NCBI GenBank assembly: GCA_913055705.1
Contig: CAJXKT010000009.1
Location: forward strand, 1 to 32,641
Direction of reading: 5' to 3'
Length of the DNA stretch: 32,641 bases
Source: an uncultured bacterium
GTDB lineage: Bacteria > Planctomycetota > Brocadiia > Brocadiales > Scalinduaceae
In this document: positions 1 to 7,095 of the stretch, in pieces
How positions within the stretch are numbered: position 1 is the stretch's first letter
How the letters are laid out: every line of letters begins with the position of its first letter
Translations under genes and position numbers: made by a program
Notes under the pieces: generated by a model
The model's input: only the letters and a program-made list of their open reading frames with translations
Databases searched by the model: none
What the model was told of the DNA's origin: nothing

Positions 1-196
1 GTGAAAAACCTGATTACACAATCTGTCTGATGTAACGTTTTGATTTAATCATAAATGGCATACCTTGTCAAACAATTTTAACCAGTAAGCCCTTTGTTTT
101 ATTATAGATAGCTAAAAAAGAATATGATTAACAAAGAACACCTGGAATTTGGAAAAGTTTGACTATATCTAAGGAAAATAACAGTTAATTTTGGAT
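1..196. other. Upstream non-coding stretch with no gene seen
   Basis: AT-rich sequence before the argC promoter. Short open frames at the extreme left edge close within about 35 bases and could be the tail of a gene outside the window, but nothing identifies one. I see no tRNA-like fold or strong hairpin. Confidence 0.4.
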
Positions 197-225
197 TTGA
201 CGTTTTTACGAAGGATTGTTATTAT
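197..225 (+). promoter_or_regulatory. Predicted sigma70-type promoter of the argC operon
   Basis: TTGACG (197-202) and TATTAT (220-225) are separated by exactly 17 bp; each hexamer matches the consensus at five of six positions. The predicted start near 232 gives a leader of about 55 nt before argC. Inferred by eye. Confidence 0.5.
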
Positions 226-286
226 TCAAAAGTAATGATATCTTAACAAGTTATGGAACTTTAATCTTGAAAAACGGAGAATATTG

Positions 287-1303
287 TTGATCAAAGTTGG
301 AATTATCGGGGCGACAGCATATACAAGCTTAGAACTGATAAAAATTCTATTACGTCATCCTGAGGTTGATATAGCGTATCTTGGTTCCAGAAGAGAAGAA
401 AATACAAAAATTTCTGACATCTTTCCGGTTTTAGCAGGTACATTTGATAAGTCTTGTTCACGAATGGAACAGAAAGATGTACCAAAGGGTGTAGATATGG
501 TTTTTGTTACACTTCCTCCTATGGTCTCCATGCAATATGTTCCGGGATTCCTGAATGCGGGTATAAAGGTAGTAGATTTGAGTGCTGACTACAGATTTCA
601 GGAGAAATCTATATATGAAAAATGGTACAAAACTAAACATACGGATCCTTCGGGATTGGAAGCTGCAGTCTATGGTCTTTCAGAGATATTCAGAGAGGAA
701 ATCAAAAAGGCAACTTTAGTTGCTAATCCAGGATGTTATCCCACCTCTGCAATCATTGGTTTAGCTCCGTTGCTTAAAAAAGATTATGTTCACACCGATG
801 ATATAATCATCGATGCCAAATCCGGAATCTCCGGTCGGGGACGTGAGTCTAATGAGAACACCCATTATTGTGAATGTAATGAGAATATCGAGGCTTATAA
901 TGTGGGAGAACACCGGCATACACCAGAGATTGAAAATATACTTTCTGTAATTGGGAAGCCAGAAACGACCGTTTGTTTCACTCCGCATTTAGTTCCAATG
1001 GACAGGGGCATTCTCTGTACAACATATGTTAAAATGAAAAAGGAAATCTCTAGTAAAGAAATCATAACTCTATATAATGATTTTTATTCAGAAGAGCCTT
1101 TTGTTCGAATCAAGACAGATGGCAAGCTTCCGAGAACCAAGGATGTTGTTAATACAAATCTTTGTGAGATAGCAATCAGGGCAGTTGGCACACGTGCTGT
1201 AATTTTATCTAGTATAGACAACCTGATAAAAGGTGCATCCGGGCAGGCAGTTCAAAACATGAATATAATGTACGGCTTTAATGAAACAACCGGACTTTTG
1301 TAG
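287..1303 (+). CDS. argC: N-acetyl-gamma-glutamyl-phosphate reductase
   Basis: Catalyses the NADPH-dependent reduction of N-acetyl-glutamyl phosphate to the semialdehyde, the third step of arginine (ornithine) synthesis, in the cytoplasm. The family is recognisable along its whole length: an N-terminal nucleotide-binding loop, the active-site NPGCYPTSA motif with the catalytic cysteine near residue 150, DAKSGISGRGR, the YNVGEHRHTPEIEN segment and the C-terminal GASGQAVQNMN. At 338 residues it has normal length. I start it at the second of two adjacent TTG codons. GGAG at 276-279 then lies 7 nt upstream, and the protein begins MIKVGIIG as in homologues; the track start at 284 leaves only 4 nt. 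The dinucleotide loop reads GATAYTS rather than the common GATGYTG. It is first in a plus-strand cluster behind a good promoter; gltX follows after 56 bp. Confidence 0.95.
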   Translation: MIKVGIIGATAYTSLELIKILLRHPEVDIAYLGSRREENTKISDIFPVLAGTFDKSCSRMEQKDVPKGVDMVFVTLPPMVSMQYVPGFLNAGIKVVDLSADYRFQEKSIYEKWYKTKHTDPSGLEAAVYGLSEIFREEIKKATLVANPGCYPTSAIIGLAPLLKKDYVHTDDIIIDAKSGISGRGRESNENTHYCECNENIEAYNVGEHRHTPEIENILSVIGKPETTVCFTPHLVPMDRGILCTTYVKMKKEISSKEIITLYNDFYSEEPFVRIKTDGKLPRTKDVVNTNLCEIAIRAVGTRAVILSSIDNLIKGASGQAVQNMNIMYGFNETTGLL

Positions 1304-1359
1304 AATAGATTCTTAAATTTGCATTCCGGTTCAAAAATATTGTTTAAGAAACAGAATAA

Positions 1360-2673
1360 ATGACTTCAAAAGTAAAGGTAAGGTTTCCTCCAAGTCCAAC
1401 AGGTTTCCTGCATATTGGAGGAGCAAGAACAGCTCTTTATAACTGGCTTTTTGCCAGACACAATAACGGGGAATTTATCCTGAGGATCGAAGACACTGAC
1501 CAACAACGTTCTACCGAAGAGGCGACTCAAGTGATTCTGGACAGTTTGACATGGCTTGGTTTGGACTGGGATGAAGGCCCGTATCATCAGAGCGAGAGGC
1601 TTGAAATTTACAGTGAGCACGTGGAGAAATTACTGAAAGAAGGCAAAGCTTTTCACGTAGATGATCCTGAGAAAGGCAGAGCGGTACGTTTTAAGCTGAC
1701 AGGTGAGCTTACGAATTTTGATGATTTAGTTCATGGAAACATAAACTCCGACACCTCTCTCATTGAAGACTTCGTTATCCAGAAAGCAGACGGTTTTCCT
1801 ACTTATAATTTTGCCTGCGTTGTTGATGATGGAGTAATGGGAATAACACACGTGATTCGGGGTGATGATCATTTGTCTAATACGCCAAGGCAGGTTGCCA
1901 TTTACAAAGCTTTGGGTTTTGAATTGCCAAAGTTTGCACACATCCCGATGATTCTCGGAGAAGATGGCTCCCGTATGAGCAAGCGTCACGGGGCAACGTC
2001 TGTAACTGAATATCGCGAGAATGGTTATTTGCCGGACGCCCTGGTTAATTTTATAGCGCTTCTTGGCTGGTCACCCGGACACGATCAGGAGTTATTAACC
2101 AGACAGGAGATGACAGAGAAGTTTACCCTGAAACGAGTCAATAAGACCAGCGCACGCTTTGACTATACAAAGCTTGACTGGATGAACGGTAAATATATTC
2201 AGGACTTACCGGTTGAAGACCTCGTCAGTAAATTACGCCCATATATGAAAGGTGCAAATTTGGACAATGGAGTATTTACAGATGAATGGTTGTACAAATT
2301 GGTAGAATTATATAAGGAAAGGTTTAGAACATTACCAGAGTTTGTAACGCTGGCATCCCCATTCTTTACTGATGAAATTGAATATGAAGATGCTGCAGTA
2401 CAAAAACATTTGAAAAAGAGCAATCCTTCCTTGATAAAAGATGCTTATAATAAACTGAAAGAAGTCAATGATTTTTCATCAATTACAGAATTAGAAGATT
2501 GTTTACGGTCGATAACAACCGAACACAGCGTTGGTTTTGGCAAATTGGCACAACCAATAAGGGTTGCGATTATAGGTAAGAGTGCAAGTGCCGGGATCTT
2601 TGAAACTTTAGAACTGTTAGGTAAAGAAAAGACACTAAAACGACTGGAATATACAATAAATACTTTTTTGTAA
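1360..2673 (+). CDS. gltX: Glutamyl-tRNA synthetase, compact form
   Basis: Class I aminoacyl-tRNA synthetase that charges tRNA with glutamate. The HIGH signature appears as HIGG (residues 18-21), the KMSKS loop as RMSKR (205-209), and the C-terminal anticodon-binding region ends with the usual LAQPIRVAIIG and LLGKEKTLKRLE motifs. At 437 residues it is shorter than the usual 465-490. The missing part lies between EGKAFH (about residue 98) and AVRFKL (about 108). Homologues carry 40 or more residues there, often with zinc-binding cysteines; here only about eight remain. All other blocks are present and the frame is intact, so it should be active, but the tRNA-acceptor-facing insertion is reduced. 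No strong ribosome site precedes the ATG. thpR starts 7 bp after the stop. It is the only GluRS in the window. Confidence 0.93.
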   Translation: MTSKVKVRFPPSPTGFLHIGGARTALYNWLFARHNNGEFILRIEDTDQQRSTEEATQVILDSLTWLGLDWDEGPYHQSERLEIYSEHVEKLLKEGKAFHVDDPEKGRAVRFKLTGELTNFDDLVHGNINSDTSLIEDFVIQKADGFPTYNFACVVDDGVMGITHVIRGDDHLSNTPRQVAIYKALGFELPKFAHIPMILGEDGSRMSKRHGATSVTEYRENGYLPDALVNFIALLGWSPGHDQELLTRQEMTEKFTLKRVNKTSARFDYTKLDWMNGKYIQDLPVEDLVSKLRPYMKGANLDNGVFTDEWLYKLVELYKERFRTLPEFVTLASPFFTDEIEYEDAAVQKHLKKSNPSLIKDAYNKLKEVNDFSSITELEDCLRSITTEHSVGFGKLAQPIRVAIIGKSASAGIFETLELLGKEKTLKRLEYTINTFL

Positions 2674-2680
2674 AATGTAA

Positions 2681-3244
2681 ATGACCATCAGAGCCTTCAT
2701 TGCAATAGAAATTGATAACGGGATCAAAGACAGGCTATCTGAATACCTGAACCAGTTAAAGAAAACTGGTGCTTCTGTAAAGTGGGTCGCTCCTGAAAAC
2801 ATCCACTTGACTCTGAAATTTATTGGATATATAGAGGAGGAAACTCTTCCGGACTTGAATAAAATCATTAGTGGTGCCGTCTCTTGTCTGGACTCATTCA
2901 GTATTAGTATAGAAAACATTGGTACATTCCCAAATTTTAAGAAACCGCGTATAGTTTTTGTTTGTGTACAGGACAAAGGAAACAATCTTTTAACTATCTA
3001 TGAAAGGCTCGACATGGGTATTGAGAGACTTGGAATAAAAAGGGAATCCAAAAAGTATGTCGGACATATTACACTTGGACGAATTAAATCACAGAAAAAT
3101 ATATCCAAACTTACAAGTGTTTTAAATTCCGGCACAAAATGTTCCTTTGGCCTTGAAAAGGTAAGTTATATCTCTCTGATGAAAAGCAAGTTAACTTCAG
3201 CAGGACCAATTTATACGAAACTAAACAATTTTATGCTAAATTAA
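2681..3244 (+). CDS. thpR: RNA 2',3'-cyclic phosphodiesterase (2'-5' RNA ligase family)
   Basis: Member of the 2H phosphoesterase family, which opens 2',3'-cyclic phosphates on RNA ends and can ligate 2'-5' junctions in vitro. Both signature HxTx motifs are present: HLTL (His42) and HITL (His129), in a 187-residue protein of normal length. The N-terminus MTIRAFIAIEID and the KWVAPENIHLTLKF block are typical of bacterial ThpR. It begins 7 bp after the gltX stop, and its stop is one base before the next ATG, so it is almost certainly co-transcribed and possibly translationally coupled. No good Shine-Dalgarno site is visible. The in vivo substrate is generally unknown for this family; its placement between tRNA synthetase genes fits RNA repair or processing but proves nothing. 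Confidence 0.92.
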   Translation: MTIRAFIAIEIDNGIKDRLSEYLNQLKKTGASVKWVAPENIHLTLKFIGYIEEETLPDLNKIISGAVSCLDSFSISIENIGTFPNFKKPRIVFVCVQDKGNNLLTIYERLDMGIERLGIKRESKKYVGHITLGRIKSQKNISKLTSVLNSGTKCSFGLEKVSYISLMKSKLTSAGPIYTKLNNFMLN

Positions 3245-3245
3245 A

Positions 3246-3875
3246 ATGAAAAAAGGAAACCTCAAATATTCTCTAGATCACAACTGGGTTGAGCTTAAGA
3301 GAAAAGTTGTAACAATTGGTGTAACTGACTATTTTATAGACGAACTTGGCGACCTGATAGACCTTTGCCTGCCAAAAGTTAATGAGGATATTCTTCTTGG
3401 TATTTCTTATGGTGAAATAGAATCCCTTGATGTTCTTCATGATTTAATGGCACCTTTAAATGGTGTGATTGTAAAGGTAAACTCAGGTTTAATTACCACT
3501 TTACGGGCATTGCAGAAGAATCCATTTGATGATGGTTGGTTTATCAAGGTTAGGACAGCAGACCCTGAGCAACTTGATGCCCTTATGGATGAAGATGAAT
3601 ATGAAGAGTACAAGAAGAGTATAAGAAAAAAAGGGAAAGAAGCTGTAAAGAAAAAGGGAAAGGTAAAGACAAAGGAAAAAGAAAAGGGTAAAAAGAAGGC
3701 AAAAGCAGAAAAAGGGAAAGATAAGGCAGAGAGGAAGAAAAAACCCGAGCGGAAGAAGAAGGCAGAGAGGAAGAAAAAACCCGAACGGAAAAAGAAGGTA
3801 GAGAGAAAGAAAAAACCCGAACGGAAAAAGAAGGTAGAGAGGAAGAAAAGACCCGAACGGAAAAGAAGGCAGTAA
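3246..3875 (+). CDS. GcvH-like protein lacking the lipoyl lysine, with a cationic repeat tail
   Basis: Residues 1-125 follow glycine cleavage H protein closely: LKYSLDHNWV, TIGVTDYFIDELGDL, LPKVNEDILLG, APLNGVIVKVN, NPFDDGWFIKV and DPEQLDALMDEDEYEEY. In H proteins the lipoate-carrying lysine sits in an ESVKAVSD-like context; here the aligned segment is ESLDVLHD, with Asp62 in the lysine position. It therefore cannot be lipoylated at the usual site and probably is not a working H protein of glycine cleavage. No gcvT, gcvP or lipoylation gene is nearby. Residues 125-209 form an extremely basic Lys/Arg/Glu tail, ending in four 12-residue repeats of the ERKKKPERKKKV type. The tail could bind nucleic acid, membrane or an acidic partner; that is inference. 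The stop results from an apparent one-base loss in the last repeat (see findings). The ATG lies one base after the thpR stop. Confidence 0.85.
   Translation: MKKGNLKYSLDHNWVELKRKVVTIGVTDYFIDELGDLIDLCLPKVNEDILLGISYGEIESLDVLHDLMAPLNGVIVKVNSGLITTLRALQKNPFDDGWFIKVRTADPEQLDALMDEDEYEEYKKSIRKKGKEAVKKKGKVKTKEKEKGKKKAKAEKGKDKAERKKKPERKKKAERKKKPERKKKVERKKKPERKKKVERKKRPERKRRQ
3729..3871 (+). repeat. Four tandem 36-bp repeats inside the GcvH-like gene
   Basis: Units run 3729-3764, 3765-3800, 3801-3836 and 3837-3871. They differ at only a few bases and each encodes ERKKKPERKKK plus Ala or Val. The fourth is 35 bp because its A-run (3861-3864) has four A where units 2 and 3 have five. Purine-rich tandem repeats like this expand and contract by slippage. 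Confidence 0.9.
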
Positions 3876-3966
3876 GTAAAAGCAAGAGTAAGAATAAGCT
3901 GAGGCAAATAACCTCCATTAAAAGAAGAAATATTACTTCCATTGACAGAATGTGCTTGACTTAAAA

Positions 3967-4707
3967 ATGCCTGATAATAAACGCTGGAATATAGGAGATA
4001 TATTCAAGGTTTTCCTGTTTTATTTCTTCATGATGCTGGTTGGAATACCTGTTTTTTTAAGAGTATCAAAGCAAACATTCAGATTTGATTTAATAGAAGC
4101 ATTTGGTCAGAACACTATACTCCTTAGCCTGTCTCTAGTTGTAAATATTTTGACCTGTCTTTATGTTTTCTACATAATTCGGGTAAGATATGGTTTGCCT
4201 GTAACATCATTGGGTTTTACAGTCCACAACTGGAAACGTGATGTGAAAATTGGCATTAAACATTATCTGATAGTTCTTCCTGTTATAATTCTAGCCGGCT
4301 TTGTAGTAGATTTTATTTTAAGAATATTTGGTATAGTACCTGAACAGCAAGACATTATTAATAAAATCCTGAATGAGGACTCTTTAGGAGTCCTTACTTT
4401 CATGCTTTTCTTTGGTATGTTAGCTGCACCTGTTATTGAGGAAATTCTTTTCAGGGGATTTCTTCAGTCTGCGGCAAGAACTGCTTTTGGCAAGCTAAAA
4501 GCCATCTTAATTAGTGGATCCCTGTTTGCTTTGATACATTTAAATGTCCATGTGTTCTTGCAGATATTTATCCTGGGACTTCTGTTAGCTTATCTATTTG
4601 AGAAGACTGAATCGTTAATAGCGCCAATAACTGTTCATATCTGCCACAATACTGCTACATTAGCTTTTTTGATTTCTTTTAAACACATTCTGAAAAGTCA
4701 TGTTTAA
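3967..4707 (+). CDS. CPBP (CAAX/bacteriocin-processing-like) family intramembrane protease
   Basis: Polytopic membrane protein with the three hallmark motifs of the CPBP/Abi family, which carry its glutamate and histidine catalytic residues: EEILFRG, then FALIHLN, then HICHN in the C-terminal half. Hydrophobic segments cover most of the protein, including an N-terminal FKVFLFYFFMMLVGIPVF helix. Members cleave prenylated or other substrates within the membrane, but the substrate cannot be told from sequence. I start at ATG 3967 (246 residues) rather than the track GTG at 3952. The frame-restored tail of the upstream gene would stop at 3964, two bases before this ATG, matching the tight packing of the cluster. 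Neither start has a good ribosome site. The gene overlaps tyrS by 8 bp. Confidence 0.85.
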   Translation: MPDNKRWNIGDIFKVFLFYFFMMLVGIPVFLRVSKQTFRFDLIEAFGQNTILLSLSLVVNILTCLYVFYIIRVRYGLPVTSLGFTVHNWKRDVKIGIKHYLIVLPVIILAGFVVDFILRIFGIVPEQQDIINKILNEDSLGVLTFMLFFGMLAAPVIEEILFRGFLQSAARTAFGKLKAILISGSLFALIHLNVHVFLQIFILGLLLAYLFEKTESLIAPITVHICHNTATLAFLISFKHILKSHV

Positions 4708-5911
4708 GGGCATTGATAAACAACTGAATATTATTAAACGTGGAACGATAGAAATCGTCCGCGAAGAAGAACTCATCGAGAAACTGCAGAGATCAATAAA
4801 GACAAACACCCCCCTGCGAGCTAAATTAGGCCTTGATCCTACCGCACCAGACATTCATATTGGAAATGCTGTCCCGATTCACAAACTGCGCAATTTCCAG
4901 GAACTTGGCCATACGGCAGTATTAATAATTGGAGACTATACTGCAATTGTAGGCGATCCGTCTGGTGTGAATAAAACACGTCCCCAACTTTCGCACGAGG
5001 ACATAATGAAAAATACGAAAACGTACTTAGATCAAATAGGAAAGATACTGGATATAGACAAGACTGAAATCCGTTACAATAGTGAATGGTTTAAGGAGAT
5101 GAGATTTACCGATGTAATTACATTAGCCTCCAAGATGACAGTTGCAAGAATGATGGAGAGAGATGATTTCTCGAAAAGATATAGTTCCGGAGTTCCAATA
5201 AGCCTCCATGAATTTATTTATCCATTGATGCAGGGATATGATTCAATAATGGTGAAAAGTGATATAGAAATCGGTGGCACGGATCAGATATTCAGTCTGC
5301 TTGTTGGCCGTGACCTCCAAAGGGATAAAAACATAGAACCTCAGGTAGCACTCACTACTCCATTACTTGAGGGAATCGATGGGAACAAAAAGATGAGTAA
5401 AAGCCTGGGAAATTACATAGGCATATATGAAGAGCCAAAAGAAATCTTTGGCAAAACAATGAGAATTGGCGACGACCTTATGCGTAAGTATTTTGAGTTG
5501 GCAACCGACATGACTATGGAAGGAATAGATAGTACATTAAAAGAGCATCCGCGCCAGGCAAAGATTGTATTGGGGAAGGCTATTGTAAGCCGGTATTACA
5601 ATGAAGAAATAGCCCGGGAAGTAGCGAAAGAATTCGACAGAGTTTTTAAAGAACATAAACTTCCAGACAACATTGATAAATTAGAAATAAGTGCATCTAC
5701 AAGCACATCTCATAAAATATGGTTAGTAAAATTATTGGTTGATCATGGCTTCGCATCTACTAACGGAGAAGCAAGGAGGTTGATTTCTCAAGGAGGAGTA
5801 AGTATTGACAATCATAAATATACAGATCCGGCACAAGAAGTTGATATAAAAAGCGGAATGATATTAAAAGTAGGAAAACGCCGATTTGCAGAGATTGTTA
5901 TAACTCAATAA
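4700..5911 (+). CDS. tyrS: Tyrosyl-tRNA synthetase
   Basis: Class I synthetase that charges tRNA-Tyr. It shows the HIGH variant DIHIGN (His53), the GDYTAIVGDPSG block, the tyrosine-binding GGTDQ region, and KMSKSLGN at 231-238. The C-terminal residues from about 340 form an S4-like RNA-binding domain (WLVKLLVDHGFASTNGEARRLI). At 403 residues it fits the TyrZ-like subgroup, whose KMSKS is exact. Its ATG overlaps the end of the protease gene by 8 bp, which implies translational coupling. Its stop overlaps the stop of the convergent foldase gene by 7 bp, so transcripts from the two strands must meet here with no room for a terminator between them. Confidence 0.95.
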   Translation: MFKGIDKQLNIIKRGTIEIVREEELIEKLQRSIKTNTPLRAKLGLDPTAPDIHIGNAVPIHKLRNFQELGHTAVLIIGDYTAIVGDPSGVNKTRPQLSHEDIMKNTKTYLDQIGKILDIDKTEIRYNSEWFKEMRFTDVITLASKMTVARMMERDDFSKRYSSGVPISLHEFIYPLMQGYDSIMVKSDIEIGGTDQIFSLLVGRDLQRDKNIEPQVALTTPLLEGIDGNKKMSKSLGNYIGIYEEPKEIFGKTMRIGDDLMRKYFELATDMTMEGIDSTLKEHPRQAKIVLGKAIVSRYYNEEIAREVAKEFDRVFKEHKLPDNIDKLEISASTSTSHKIWLVKLLVDHGFASTNGEARRLISQGGVSIDNHKYTDPAQEVDIKSGMILKVGKRRFAEIVITQ

Positions 5912-6879
5912 TATCTTTTAATTACCACATCTTTTCTCAATTTTCTTAAGTATTCTTTCCTCTTTTTAACAAATTCTTCTCTAAAGAGCATATTGCGAAT
6001 TTCATTTTGAGCCTGCTGAAAGGTCAATGTTTGAGAGGGAATAACCTCTTCTATCTTAAAGATATGGTGACCAAACGAAGAATCTATTATTGGACTTATT
6101 TCACCTTCTTTTAAGTTAGAAATTTTAGCAACCAGATCTTTTCTAAAGTCCTTTACTTCATCAGTCTCCCACAAACCCCCTTCATCAGAATGAGGACCTC
6201 GTGAATATTCTTTTGCCATGTCTCCAAATTCTTCTCCACTCTTTAATCTATTTAGAATATCTTCCGCTGCAGACTTCGCATCTTCTTTAGTTTCATATCT
6301 GGAAAACATTAGTAATATATGCCTGAAACTCAAACTACCTTCTCTTGTGAACTCATCAGTATGTTCCTGGTAATAGCGCTTAATTCCTTTTGGTGTAACT
6401 ACTATCTTTCTATAAACATTATCACGCATAATTTCTTCGATTAATAAATCCTCCTTTAATTCTGCTCTTTTTTTAAGAGGATTAATTCCCTGTTTGTGGG
6501 CCAGTTCATAATATTTATAGACAGAACCAACTTCTTCAACAGCACCCTTGACAAATGCATCAAGGTTCTTTTCAATCGCTTCTGCCTTTTCCGGGTCTGC
6601 AAGCACAACCTTCTTTGCCTCCTGCACAAGTATTTTTCTATCAATTAATTCATCAATACCCTTAGAAATTATTTCGCGTTCTTTCCGTTGGAGCCCTTCT
6701 TCCCCGTACTTTTCTCTGGCAATCTGGAAGGCATTAGCTACCTCTCTTCTAATATCAAATTCCGTAATTATTTCACCATTTACGATAACTCGTACGGCAT
6801 TCAAATTATCAGCACTTGTTTGATATAAATAGAACAGTTGTAGAATGAAAAAAACCAAGCTTAATCCTAGGACCTTCAA
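5905..6879 (-). CDS. SurA/PrsA-type periplasmic peptidyl-prolyl isomerase
   Basis: Exported foldase, 324 residues. An N-terminal signal peptide (VLGLSLVFFILQLFYLYQ, with SAD near the cleavage point) is followed by a SurA N-terminal chaperone-like domain beginning VRVIVNGEIITEFDIRREV. A parvulin rotamase domain follows at about residues 180-285, with SFRHILLMF, EEFGDMAKEYSRGPHSDEGG and FGHHIFKIEE. A basic helical tail closes the protein. It probably assists folding of outer-membrane or periplasmic proteins. The start is TTG, supported by a strong AGGAGG site 10 nt upstream and a correctly placed signal peptide. It lies downstream of mfd on the same strand but is separated by 216 bp containing a REP-like palindrome, so it probably has its own expression. 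SurA and PrsA cannot be separated with certainty here. Confidence 0.88.
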   Translation of the reverse strand: MKVLGLSLVFFILQLFYLYQTSADNLNAVRVIVNGEIITEFDIRREVANAFQIAREKYGEEGLQRKEREIISKGIDELIDRKILVQEAKKVVLADPEKAEAIEKNLDAFVKGAVEEVGSVYKYYELAHKQGINPLKKRAELKEDLLIEEIMRDNVYRKIVVTPKGIKRYYQEHTDEFTREGSLSFRHILLMFSRYETKEDAKSAAEDILNRLKSGEEFGDMAKEYSRGPHSDEGGLWETDEVKDFRKDLVAKISNLKEGEISPIIDSSFGHHIFKIEEVIPSQTLTFQQAQNEIRNMLFREEFVKKRKEYLRKLRKDVVIKRYY

Positions 6880-6889
6880 ATGTTATATT

Positions 6890-6895
6890 CCTCCT
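6890..6895 (-). promoter_or_regulatory. Strong ribosome binding site deciding the TTG start of the foldase gene
   Basis: AGGAGG on the minus strand, 10 nt before TTG at 6879. It is among the best Shine-Dalgarno matches in the window and fixes a non-ATG start that would otherwise be doubtful. Confidence 0.7.
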
Positions 6896-6935
6896 GCACC
6901 ATACAAGTCAGGTCGCTATCGCGACAGAAACTATC

Positions 6936-6979
6936 CTTCGACTCCGCTCAGGATGACGTCACACTGAGCGGAGTCGAAG
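6936..6979. repeat. REP-like palindrome with 16-bp perfect arms
   Basis: CTTCGACTCCGCTCAG (6936-6951) and its exact reverse complement (6964-6979) flank a 12-nt loop that itself contains the palindrome TGACGTCA (6954-6961). A second pairing, GTCACACT (6958-6965) with AGTGTGAC (6978-6985), competes with the first. A smaller hairpin, GTCGC/GCGAC, lies at 6912-6924. The block is far more GC-rich than its surroundings and sits between mfd and the foldase gene, as mobile REP-type intergenic repeats do. It could also limit read-through from mfd. Confidence 0.7.
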
Positions 6980-7095
6980 TGTGACAAAGATTGAAATTTC
7001 TATGCATAAATGTAAGTTTTAACAGAATGCAGTATACAAACCCGTCTATAATTTGTCATCTATCATTTTGAGTATTAATCTGCATATCCCTGTGG

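Noticed and set aside
1288-1331. AACCGGA...TCCGGTT inverted repeat around the argC stop as a terminator
   Set aside because: The 30-nt loop, short arms and lack of a U-tract make it unlikely; gltX probably continues the operon.
3437-3942. Minus-strand ORFs of 156 and 119 aa opposite the GcvH-like gene
   Set aside because: They are Phe/Ser/Leu-rich mirror frames of the purine-rich repeat, with no start signal or domain.
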